This document shows positions 1-8,853 of a stretch of 64,000 nucleotides of DNA, piece after piece. Under the pieces are notes generated by a model. The model was not told where the DNA came from and made no database searches. It saw nothing but the letters and a program-made list of their open reading frames with translations. The stretch comes from Adiantum capillus-veneris (lineage: Eukaryota > Streptophyta > Polypodiopsida > Polypodiales > Pteridaceae), in assembly GCA_014529385.2 (NCBI GenBank), contig CM043947.1, positions 129,136,391 to 129,200,390 on the forward strand. Reading direction: 5' to 3'. How positions within the stretch are numbered: the stretch's first letter is position 1; each line of letters opens with the position of its first letter. The position numbers and the translations under genes are program-made.

Positions 1-880
1 GTAAGTCTAAAAAAGGAAGACTGCATTCTTGATAGGACTACACAAGATGAAGCATACATACCAGAGCCTTTTCCAGAAGATATGTTCGAACCGTTTGGAT
101 GACAACAAATACTAGCTACGCTTGATGTTTGTGTCAACGAAGTGACCCTCACCAAATTTTGTGATGAGGAAAGGTACGATATCATTCCATTCCAGATGAT
201 GAATGTTCGCTTAACTCCGAAGACTGAGGAAGACGTACCTGACAAGGAAGGGATGTCCGAATGCCGACTCATAGTGGACGAAATCTCTGTAAGGGACTTG
301 TCCAAACGAATGATGAAGAAGAGTTTCAAGACTCGAGTGATAGGGCGCTAGAGGATAACGCGGACGATGAGTTGTCTAGTAGCTCGGGCCAGAGCATCAA
401 ACAGAAGGATCGCCGAGTGATCTACTATGATTTCCCAAACCAAAACCCTCGAAGACAACGCAGGTATCGAGATAAACGCAGAAATAACCACAACAAGCAC
501 CATGAGGACTCAATACCTATGTTAACTGACAAAACGCAGTACTTGAGATTAGTCGAAGTGACTGACTGCCTCAAGGACAGGATATCAAGGCGATACATGA
601 AACATGACTCAACCAAAACATCATCAAAACACCGAAAAACCATCTAAGTTGTCCAAAATGGAATGCAAAGTCAAATACAATGATTTAAAACGGGCATTGA
701 AAGAAGTTTGGACAACCAAAATGGAAACTGACGAGGAATGACATGATGATAAATTCGATGCACCATCCCACTATAAGAAGTATACCATTCAGGATAGGAA
801 GATAGTGGTGCAAAAACCCAAACGAGATCCCAAAGAACCAGGAACTTCATATGATGGGCTTGAAAACACTTAACGCATCA
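1..880 (+). pseudogene. Pol linker upstream of RT (element 1), degenerate
   Basis: Broken frames of an acidic and basic low-complexity stretch; a 69-residue and a 128-residue open piece overlap near 261-351. The equivalent place in element 7 (44023-44900) is also acidic and then rich in Arg, and connects protease to RT. No catalytic motif is seen here and no protease is visible, since the window opens downstream of where it would be. Assigned by position and general composition only. Confidence 0.5.
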
Positions 881-1790
881 ACTTAGCAGAACTCGAAGAG
901 GAGCCTCAACCGGCCTATATTGCCACGGACCTTACTGAAGAGGAAGAGCAACGTCTAGTCGATACGCTCAGGCAATATAAAGATTTTTTTGCATGGTCTT
1001 ACAAAGATCTTAAGGGGATAGATCCTGAGATATTTCAGCACACGATTCCCCTTAAGAGTGATGCCAGACCACGCAGACAACATCCTTACACGTATAATGA
1101 AACTTTTGCACAGAAAATCAAGGAGGAAATAGACAAATTAAAGGACGCCGAGTTTATCTACGAGATTGAGCACACAGAGTGGGTGTCCCCGATTGTGGTG
1201 GTACCCAAAAAGAATGGAAAACTGCGGGTCTGTGTAAATCTCAAGCAAGTAAATGTAGCCACCATTAGGGATAACTATCCACTGCCAATAACCGATCTTG
1301 GTATTGAGAGGGTAGCAGGGAAAGAGCCATATAGTTTTTTGGATGGGTTCTCAGGCTACAACCAGTTGACGATTAAGGTGGAAGATCAGCATAAGGCAGC
1401 TTTTGCGCCAAAGTGGGGTATATTTGTATAGGGTAATGCCCTTCGGCTTGACCAATGCCCCGGCCACATTTCAAAGACTAATGACCCACACATTCAAAGA
1501 ATATCTCAGACAATTTTTGGAGATCTACATGGATGATCTTTGTGTTCATTCCCACCAACGAAGTGACCACATCCCTCATCTGGGTAAAGTCTTTGAAAAA
1601 TGCAGAACGTATTGTATTTTCTTAAACCAGGAAAAATGTGCCTTCATGGTGAGACAGGGTAGAATTCTGGGCCACATAGTGTCAAAAAACGGCATTTCAA
1701 CTGACCAAGAAAAGGTGAAGACAATTGTTGCACTACCGAGACCAACGAAGATAAAAGAAGTGCAAGCATTTATGGGGCATTGAGGATATT
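881..1790 (+). pseudogene. Ty3/gypsy reverse transcriptase fragment (element 1)
   Basis: Reverse transcriptase of an LTR retrotransposon, copying element RNA into DNA in cytoplasmic particles. Visible in order: the lead-in with DLTEEEEQ (about 930) and DFFAWSYKDLKGI (about 980-1020), the VSPIVVVPKKNGKLRVCV motif (1183-1240), SFLDGFSGYNQ (about 1335), MPFGLTNAPATFQRL (about 1435-1480) and the catalytic YMDD box at 1526-1537. The frame changes near 1400-1432, and a TGA lies near 1783. The enzyme is recognisable and nearly full length but cannot be made as one chain. The sequence is closest in this window to the RT of element 7, not to the two chromoviruses. Confidence 0.9.
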
Positions 1791-2340
1791 ACCGGTGATT
1801 CATATATATGTATGTTGTAATAGCCAAGCCATTGTATGTCCTCATAACTAAGTTTGAATGGACAGAGGAATGTGAGCAGGCTTTCCAAAAATTGAAGCAA
1901 CATTTGATTTCAGCTCCAATTTTGCAAGCCCCTGACTGGAGCAAAATCTTTCATGTCCATGTGGATATGTCAGCCTATGTCATTGGGTGCATAATAGCCC
2001 AGCCAGGGGAGAAGAAAATGGATTTTCCCATTTGCTACTCCAATCTCGACAGCTAGACAATGCAGAGTGAAATTATACCACTACAGAAAGAGAGGGCTTG
2101 GGAATGATCTATGCTGTCAAGAAATTTAGACACTATCTTCTAGCAAACAAGTTTGTCTTCTTCGTGGATCACCAAGCACTGCTATATCTAGTGAACAAAT
2201 CTTGCAACACTAGAATAATTGTTCGCTGGTTTATACTGTTGCTTGAGTTTAACTTCACGGTGGTTGTAAAAAAAGGGGACCACACACCAGAGAGTAGATC
2301 ATCTTTCACAACTATTTCATGGAAGCATCTGCGGGTGTCG
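1791..2340 (+). pseudogene. RNase H region of element 1, degenerate
   Basis: RNase H degrades the RNA strand during reverse transcription. Visible: the connection LITKFEWTEECEQAFQKLK (about 1837-1895), APILQAPDWS, then HVDMSAYVIGCIIAQPGE (about 1957-2010) and, after a stop at 2054-2056, GMIYAVKKFRHYLLANKFVF and VDHQALLYLVNKSC. At least two frame breaks split the domain. The order and spacing match element 7 positions 45850-46320. Confidence 0.82.
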
Positions 2341-3120
2341 ATGATGAACTTCCTGATTCATATCTGTTCAACATAGAAATGGTGCCATGATGGAGTGAAG
2401 AGGTCATGCCACTACTCACAATCGGCTCTTTGTAGATAGAAAGACAACCATCAATGATACACAAAACACAAAATCTCATCCTTTTAGCAGGACGACTGTA
2501 CAAACAAGGTAAGGATGGTATACTGAGATTATGTGTACAACCTGAAGATACCACATACTACCTCAAACAAGCTCATATACAAAACAGGGGGTTTCACGCT
2601 GGTCAAATACAGGCAGGCCAATGATTACAAAGACTGGGCATCTACTTGCCAAACATGGAATATAGTGTCCATAAATACGTCAAATCCTGCGATAAATGTA
2701 TAATACAGCCACCAGTGGAACATGCCACAATGTTTCAGTAGTGCAAGCACCAAAATGGACTGCTCACATCATTGAGTACTTGAAAAACAAAACCTTTCCA
2801 GAGGAATGGAACAAATCAAGAAGGAAAATTGTTGAGGAAGAGGCCAAACACTATCTTCTCATTGCCAACCAACTGTATAGGCGGGGGAAAGACGAACAAT
2901 TAAGGCTATGTGCTACAGAAAGCGAATATTACCACATCCTAGATCACGCACATGCGGGACAACCAGGAGGACACTTCTCCACTGATAAAACGGCAAAGCT
3001 AGTGCTAAACTCATCCTAGATCACGCACATGCGGGACAACCAGGAGGACACTTCTCCACTGAACCTATTCATGGATGCAACAACATACGTCAAACGATGT
3101 GACGAATGTCAACGCACAAA
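2341..3120 (+). pseudogene. Two diverged integrase zinc-binding (H2C2) modules in tandem (element 1)
   Basis: The tether between RNase H and integrase normally holds one HHCC zinc-binding module. Here there are two. The first (about 2480-2705) reads LAGRLYKQGKDG, YYLKQAHIQNRGFHAG and ends VKSCDKC. The second (about 2750-3120) reads LIANQLYRRGKDEQLRLC, YYHILDHAHAGQPGGH and ends YVKRCDECQRTK. They differ at many residues, so this is an old duplication or a join of two related elements. Inside the second copy a 51-bp segment is repeated exactly (2935-2985 and 3012-3062). Element 7 has only one such module at the same place. Confidence 0.7.
2935..3062 (+). repeat. 51-bp exact direct duplication with 77-bp period
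   Basis: Positions 2935-2985 and 3012-3062 are identical, with 26 bp between them. The duplicated segment covers the HAGQPGGHFST part of the zinc-binding module, so the reading frame is broken and restarted. The perfect identity inside an otherwise decayed element says that this event is much younger than the element. Confidence 0.9.
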
Positions 3121-3718
3121 ACTACCCCTACGGAGAGATGACATGCCGCTGAGGCGGATGATGGGAGTTCGCGCTTTTGCCAAATGGGTCATTGACTTTA
3201 TTGGTTCAATCAACCCTCCACGATACAGGACACACGCACAATACATTATTGTAGCAACGGATTACCTTGACAAAGTGGGTGGAAGCCAAAGCAACCCAAA
3301 AAAAAATGATGCAAGGACTACAGCTCAGTTCCTTTTTGAAAACGTCTTTACGCGGTATGGACTACCAATCGAAATAGTAGGTGATAGAGGAACACACTTT
3401 GTGAACGACATTATTGAGACTCTCCTTGACGAATTCATGGTGGTCCACCAAAAGTCAGCACCCTATCATCCGCAAGCGAACGGACATGCAGAGAGCACTA
3501 AAAAAATCCTATGCACTGTGCTCACCAAAATAGTCAGTGACTCAAGAAATGATTGGGATCAGAAATTACACACCGCTTTATGGGCTTATTGTGTAGCTTT
3601 TAAAACTTCCATTGGCACGACTCCATTTAACCTGGTCTTCAAAATTAATGCGATACTACCATTGGAATTCCTAGTAAAATCCCTCAGGTGGCAACACATT
3701 AGGATGGACGGTCCATGA
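3063..3718 (+). pseudogene. Ty3/gypsy integrase core (element 1)
   Basis: Integrase joins the element DNA to the chromosome. After the CDECQRTK zinc-binding end, the core shows the first catalytic Asp in VIDFIGSI (about 3190), then ATDYLDKVG, the second Asp in VGDRGTHF (about 3380-3400), and the Glu in ANGHAESTKK (about 3475-3505), followed by LHTALWAYCVAFKTSIGTTPF. The three acidic residues are all present. The frame stops at 3716-3718; the C-terminal part continues in other frames. Confidence 0.88.
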
Positions 3719-4590
3719 GCTATCAGAGACACTAGACACCCTAGAACAATTAGCTGAAACTAGACTCAAAGCGATCGCTGGGATATATACTCAGAAAAAG
3801 CAAATGAAAGCTTTTCATGATCGACATGTGATTGGTAAGGAGTTCCATAAAGGGGATTACGTTCTCATGTACACCCTGAAACAGCACTCCAAGAAACTCA
3901 AAAAGCGAGGAATGGGGCCTTTTGTGATCCATGATATATCGCAAAGTGGTGCCGTTAACTTGCAACATTGGTAGGAGATGAGATGCCTAATTGGACGAGT
4001 GGTTGCAGGTTAAAGAAATATCGTCTTCCGCTGACACCAAATGAACTCGCAACACTTCATGCAGCAGCTCAACGCAGATGTCAAGCACATGACATTCGGG
4101 AACAAGCACAGCAGGAGGCCAAACTCAGAATATTGAAACACAGGGAACAATCAAACTTTTCGAGGAAAGAACAACCGGCAATGGCTAATCAGCATGCTCC
4201 AATAGTATCCATACAAACGGCGACTACATGGTTAGGAGGAATGGATCTGCATATTCAGTTGTGGCTTGCTGACGGCACCCCCGAACAAACGTTAGTGGAT
4301 ACAGGAGCCAGAGCTAATGTGGTTAACTACTCCACTTTCAGAAAAATCACACAGGAACCTCTAATGCCAAACACTATGGGGTTCAAGGTCGCCAACAGAG
4401 GTACTATGGACACTCTAGGCCACATAATTTTCCAATCAACATTGATGGAGCAGAGTATCCACATCAATTTCATGTGGTCGAAGATCATCATCTGAACGAA
4501 GCAGTTATTCTAGGCGTGCCGTGAATGCACACTTATCAAGCAACACCAAATTGGTAGGACAATACATTACACATCGAACATGAGGGCCAA
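3719..4590 (+). pseudogene. Integrase tail fused to a second retropepsin-like domain (element 1)
   Basis: The integrase C-terminal region continues in a shifted frame (KGDYVLMYTLKQHSKKLKK, about 3855-3910). It then enters an open stretch 3968-4495. That stretch starts with the last part of the integrase tail (KKYRLPLTPNELATLHAA), passes through a basic and Gln-rich linker and, with no stop, enters a retropepsin-like domain with LVDTGARANVV (the D-T-G Asp codon is 4298-4300). After a frame change near 4480-4500, an ILGVP segment follows (4507-4521), which fits the C-terminal hydrophobic-Gly motif of retropepsins. A TGA stands where a Trp would be expected. Element 7 has the same domain in the same place, which argues against chance. 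Confidence 0.75.
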
Positions 4591-5082
4591 TATTTAGCCA
4601 CGCCATTTGCACAAACGGACTATGAATGGGAACCTCTACCTTCCCCACAGGCGATAGCTCAATAATCATCCATCACCAAGGTTACGACAATATGGGTCAA
4701 GAAATCAATCATGAAAACCAAGCCCAGGAAATTGTGGATACCTAAGCGCCAAATCAATGCCCGTAAACCTACATTGCCTACAAAATTATTAAACCATCAC
4801 GAATTGCCAACCACACTCAAATGCGTATGGCAACCGAAACAACATCGCCTTCACGATGCCTCTTCTAGTGGATCCCCACCTCGAGAATTTTGATGGCAAC
4901 CCAAGAAATGCCAACAACCGACACCATCGACAACATCAAAACCTTTGCAGTTCACAGTCAAACACAGAGCACGCCTTCTACAATTACTGTTGTTCGGGCC
5001 ATGCAGCTTCCAAGGAACCTTGCCACCAGCAGCCACTGAACATATTGTTCAGCACCTATCTCTTGCACAACAATTTGTTTTC
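4591..5082 (+). pseudogene. 3' region of element 1 after the second protease
   Basis: Broken coding remains with short matches to element 7 positions 48500-48760: a W-x-P-K-R stretch (about 4735-4755) and a VWQPKQ stretch (about 4830) matching VWAPRQ. No function is known for this tail. The sequence is cut at 5082 by insertion of element 2. Confidence 0.5.
5078..5082. other. Target site duplication (left) of element 2
   Basis: The pentamer ttttc lies directly left of the element 2 LTR and is repeated directly right of the other LTR at 13958-13962. A matching 5-bp duplication is the mark of LTR-element integration. Confidence 0.9.
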
Positions 5083-6658
5083 TGTAACATTTAATGGCCT
5101 AGTAACTTATGTGTAGCGGAAATTAGCATGAACATAGTGGGCATTTCATTAGAATAGATTCCTAATGAGAATTACAAGAGTTCTTGGGTGGAGAGAGCAA
5201 CAAAAAGCATAACACCTAGTTAGATAGCATCGACAATACATTCAAAAGAGAGAGAAATTAAGCTATTGACAACAGTTGAGGACCGGATTTTCATGGAGCC
5301 GGTCCCCCCTCCAAAAGGCTTTGTATTATGGTTTCTCCCATCAAGAGAGACATTGTACAATACAATTCTTTGTGTTCCTTCAAGACTAGCTAGTGCAATG
5401 AAGATGGAAACTTCATGCACTAAGAAAAACACTTAACAAACACAACTTGAATTATCCCCGTTCTCAGACCCAAGACCTCACACACCTTCGAAGATGGTGA
5501 GAGCTAGCAGGGTATGAGAGTAGATTGAGAGGAAGAAGGAGTATCTTACGAGAAAGATGTACATCTCCTCACATAATCACTCATATGTAGCATAGCTTAG
5601 CTTACTCATTATCTTGGTAGAGGAGATGAGCATGGATTGCAGCTTGGCTCTTGGTTGGATTTGCATCCACATGCCAAGAGAGTGTTGATGTAGGCTTATA
5701 TCTCACAAGCTTGGAGTAGGTGATGAGTTCTCCATTAAAGCTTGGGAAGAGATAGTCTTCTCTTTCTTCACACATGAGCTTGTGTGAGTGTGTGTGTGTG
5801 ATAATGCCTTGCAAAAATCAGCCCCCTCTCTCTCTTGGGCGAACCCTCTTGCTGAAGCCTCATTGGCCCTCCCCAAGTCAAGCCAATTACAATTAAGCAG
5901 CATAAGTGATAGCCTTTTGACATGTGTCCCCCTTTCCCCTTTTGTGAGAGCTTTAGGTAATTAAATAATTAAACTAAACTCTCATTGGACCCCTTTGTCT
6001 CCTGGCCAATAGGAATCAGGCAAGCCATGGGGCTCCTGAATGCTCATTGGACCCCTTGGGAGACTACCCAATAGTCTTCTAGGAGACTTAATTCTCATTG
6101 GTTTCTTTTATTAAATGTTTTTAAATTAATTAAACTAGATTTACTCTAGCTTAATTCTCATTGGTCCACTTCAAGGGTCATCCAATAGAAATTGGGCACA
6201 CCTTGTGGGCATCTGGCATAGGGAGCTGACATGTGTCCCTCATTCCCTTTGTGTAAAGGGAGCCTGTGTGTGTGTGTGTGGCTTTCTCTCTCATCCCCTA
6301 CCTTTAGGGCTCGCCCCCTCCCATGTAGGGATGTGCAAAGACTTTTAGGGCACACATAAAGCATCCAATTTTCCCTAGGGTTGACCTTTGGACACAACCT
6401 TTGAATTTTGGAACCTTAGCATTTTGGAAGTCTTAATGGGCTGAACCTTAGGGTCTTTTTAGCCCATTGTTGCACATGGCTCTTTTGCAGATGGCCCCCC
6501 CTTTGGATCCCTATTTTTCCTCCTTTGGATCCCTACTGTGGCCGGTCTGCTAGCTTAACCAATATTCTAGCTTTTTCTCCCCTGGACTTCCCCACATTAA
6601 ATGATCAGTTTAATATGAGAAAATCATTTAGGAGAATTAGATATTGATTATTATGACA
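5083..6658 (-). repeat. 3' LTR of element 2
   Basis: 1576-bp copy matching 12368-13957 almost throughout. It begins tgtaa and ends tgaca on the plus strand. It contains a short TG microsatellite near 5788 and another near 6268, and repeated 'ctcattgg' segments around 5980-6160. Relative to the 5' LTR it lacks a 14-bp segment at about 5850 and has shorter CT and TG runs. Confidence 0.95.
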
Positions 6659-6660
6659 TT

Positions 6661-6672
6661 ACCTCTCTCTGG
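6661..6672 (-). other. Polypurine tract of element 2
   Basis: On the minus strand this reads as a 12-base purine-rich run (ccagagagaggt) two bases from the 3' LTR, the usual primer for plus-strand DNA synthesis. Confidence 0.8.
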
Positions 6673-7059
6673 AAATCATAGTCGTCCTCGACTATGGTGT
6701 AGACAAGATAAAGCATGTTCATGAGTCCTTTTCTTAGCGGGTAGAGGATCCCTATGTTACCCTACGACATCATTCCACAATGGATGACTAGTCCATTCGG
6801 CGCTTGAGAGCCTGATGCTGCCGCAAGCATGTCTGCACATTAGTCCTATCAGTCTTCCATAGTAGAGTGACAAGCTCTACTTGGTGTTTGGGAGAGTTTG
6901 TCTCCGCAAACTTGATCTAAGCATGCATACTACTTCATTTTTGTGCACAAATAAAGAAAAAGAGAGTCTTATAAGACAAAAAATTTGTTCATTTTTAACA
7001 TTTTGTACATTTGCTTACTCTTGGGAAGCATTATAAGCATTGACAAGGTTTAGGTTATC
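6673..7059 (-). other. 3' untranslated part of element 2
   Basis: No conserved domain seen between the chromodomain end and the polypurine tract. The sequence is AT-rich toward 6950-7010. It is probably 3' untranslated sequence of the element mRNA. Confidence 0.6.
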
Positions 7060-7330
7060 CTATAATTGTATGCCTTGCATCCATCTAGCATCTTCAAAAG
7101 GATAATTCTTAAACTTAATAAGATATCGTCGGATAGTCTTACCGCCTCTTAGTACCTTGTCTTCATGTCGGAGAATGGACTCGGGCTGCACCACCTCTTC
7201 TTGGTCCTCGATCTCCGGTGGGTCTTAAATAGTTGGTTCTTGAGGTGGCTCTCCTTTGTAAGGCTTTAATAGGCTCACATAAAAAGCATTGTGTATGAGC
7301 CAATGATTGGGCAACTTGAGTTGATAGGCC
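7060..7330 (-). pseudogene. Chromodomain at the integrase C-terminus (element 2)
   Basis: Read on the minus strand in a shifted frame, the sequence continues the integrase tail (AYQLKLPNHWLIHNAFYVS, then LLKPYKG). After a TAA it shows PESILRHEDKVLRGG, IRRYLIKFKNYPFEDARW. The last part is the aromatic core of a chromodomain, a module that in chromoviruses is thought to guide integration to marked chromatin. The frame break near 7330 and the TAA separate it from the rest of Pol. Assigned from these motifs; the exact ends are not certain. Confidence 0.8.
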
Positions 7331-8330
7331 ATCTCATTGATTGGCCTAAGAATCTGAAGGGACCATAGTACCTTTTTGCTAGTTTAGCATAGTACTTTTG
7401 GTGACCCGTAGGATTCTTGCCCATTGTGTGCCTTAATCGAGCCTTGGGAAACTTTAACAAGACCCAATCGTTTTCTTTAAAGGCTTGGGCTCTTATGTGC
7501 TTGTCAGCAGCAGCCTTTTGCCTTTGCTGTGAGATAGAGATAGCATCCTTAATCTTTTGGAAAGATTCTTGTAGGTCTCGGCTATACTCATCTGCAGTGA
7601 AGATCTTCCCATGTACCTTAAGTAGCAAGGGACTTTTTGATCTTCCCTCAATTACCTCGAAAGCTGCTTTTCCCGTGGAAGTATGTACAGTGTTATTGTA
7701 AGCATACTCCACTAAGCGTAAGTACTTCTCCCATTGGGATCTTTGATCTACTTCCGTTGCATAGGCTTTTAGTAGATCGAGAATGGTTAGGTTAGCTATT
7801 TCACTTTGGCCATCAGTTTGTGGATAATAGGCCGAAGAGAAGTTTAGCCTTGTTCCTAAATTCTCAAAGAGACCCTTCCAGAAATTACTGGTCATTCTAG
7901 GATCTCTATCCGACACTATGGACATGGGCAAGCCATGGTACTTGAAAATTTGTGAAATAAAGAGGGTTGCCATTTGATGGGCTTTGATAGTCTTTTGGAC
8001 AGGTATAAAATGAGCTTGTTTACTAAACCTGTCTACTATCGTCCATATTCCCATATTCCCAAGGATAGACTTAGGCAATCCAAAGATAAAATCCATGGAT
8101 ATGCTCTCCCATGGTGAATTAGGGATTGGCAAGGGTTGAAGCAATCCAAGTTGCTTCCCTCTATCAAATTTTGTCTTTTCGCATACCACACATTTGGAAA
8201 CATACTCTTGTATGTTCACTTTCATGGTAGGCCAATAGAAATATGTTTCAATTCCCTTTAAGGTAGATTGAATCCCTCTATGCCCCACATAAGGTGGAGC
8301 ATGAGATTCATACATTACTTTCTCATGTAG
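7327..8330 (-). pseudogene. Integrase of element 2
   Basis: Open from 8315 on the minus strand, in the same frame as gag-RT. The zinc-binding module shows HAPPYVGHRGIQ and CVVCEKTK. The catalytic core shows the first Asp in SMDFIFGLPKS, the second in SDRDPRMTSNFW and the Glu in TDGQSEIANL, then YAYNNTVHTSTGKAAFE and the GPFRFLG tail. All key residues are kept. A stop codon at 8328-8330 (TGA, where relatives have a coding triplet) separates it from RNase H; the change fits a C-to-T transition at a CpG. Confidence 0.9.
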
Positions 8331-8853
8331 TCAGTTAGTAACGTATAGTCTATTGCCATAGAGAAGATAACCATCTTGTAAAGTAAATGGTTCTTCTTTC
8401 TTCCCTAATGCAAGGGCTGAAATCACATCTCTAAAATCGGGATCAATAGCATACTCATCTATCATTGAAGATAGATCATTGTGAGTTGCTATGGAAACCG
8501 CATTCACTCTCGGCCGTCTTAAGAGTGCATCAGCTACTTGATTATGCTTGCCAGCAATGTGAGCAATATGAAAATGAAATTGCAAAAGGAAATTTGCCCA
8601 CCTCATTTGTTTGTCGGAGAGCTTGGTCTGCGTCATGAAGTACTTAAGACTTTGGTGATCCGTTCGCAGAATGAAAGGAGTCCCCAATAAATAGTGCTTC
8701 CATGAGTCTAAGGCATGTAGAACTGCAAGGAGTTCCTTTTCGTATATGCCTAGAGCTTTCTCAACAGGGTCGAGACTTCGACTCTCATAGCCTATGGCGT
8801 GCCCTTCTTGGAGCAAAACAGCTCCAAGGCAATCACCACAAGCATCGCATTGG
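8331..8853 (-). pseudogene. RNase H of element 2
   Basis: In frame with the upstream gag-RT, after a TAG at about 8854-8856. Visible: QCDACGDCLGAVLLQEGHAIGYES, EKELLAVLHALDSWKHYLLG, FILRTDHQSLKYFMTQ, RWANFLLQFHF, HIAGKHNQVADALLRR. This is the usual RNase H and tether layout, ending just before the integrase zinc-binding module. The TAG falls in the sequence joining RT to RNase H. Confidence 0.9.

Larger units (their letters stand above)
1..5082 (+). mobile_element. Element 1: decayed Ty3/gypsy retrotransposon, left end outside window
   Basis: This is a plus-strand pol region with the order reverse transcriptase, RNase H, duplicated zinc-binding modules, integrase, then a second retropepsin-like domain. 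It is a diverged relative of element 7 (37822-51658): RT, RNase H, integrase and the post-integrase protease align in the same order. Frameshifts and stops occur every few hundred bases, so it is dead. It is interrupted at 5082 by element 2, and the 5-bp target duplication puts its continuation at 13963. Neither LTR is visible: the left one lies outside the window and the right one is not recognised. Confidence 0.85.
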
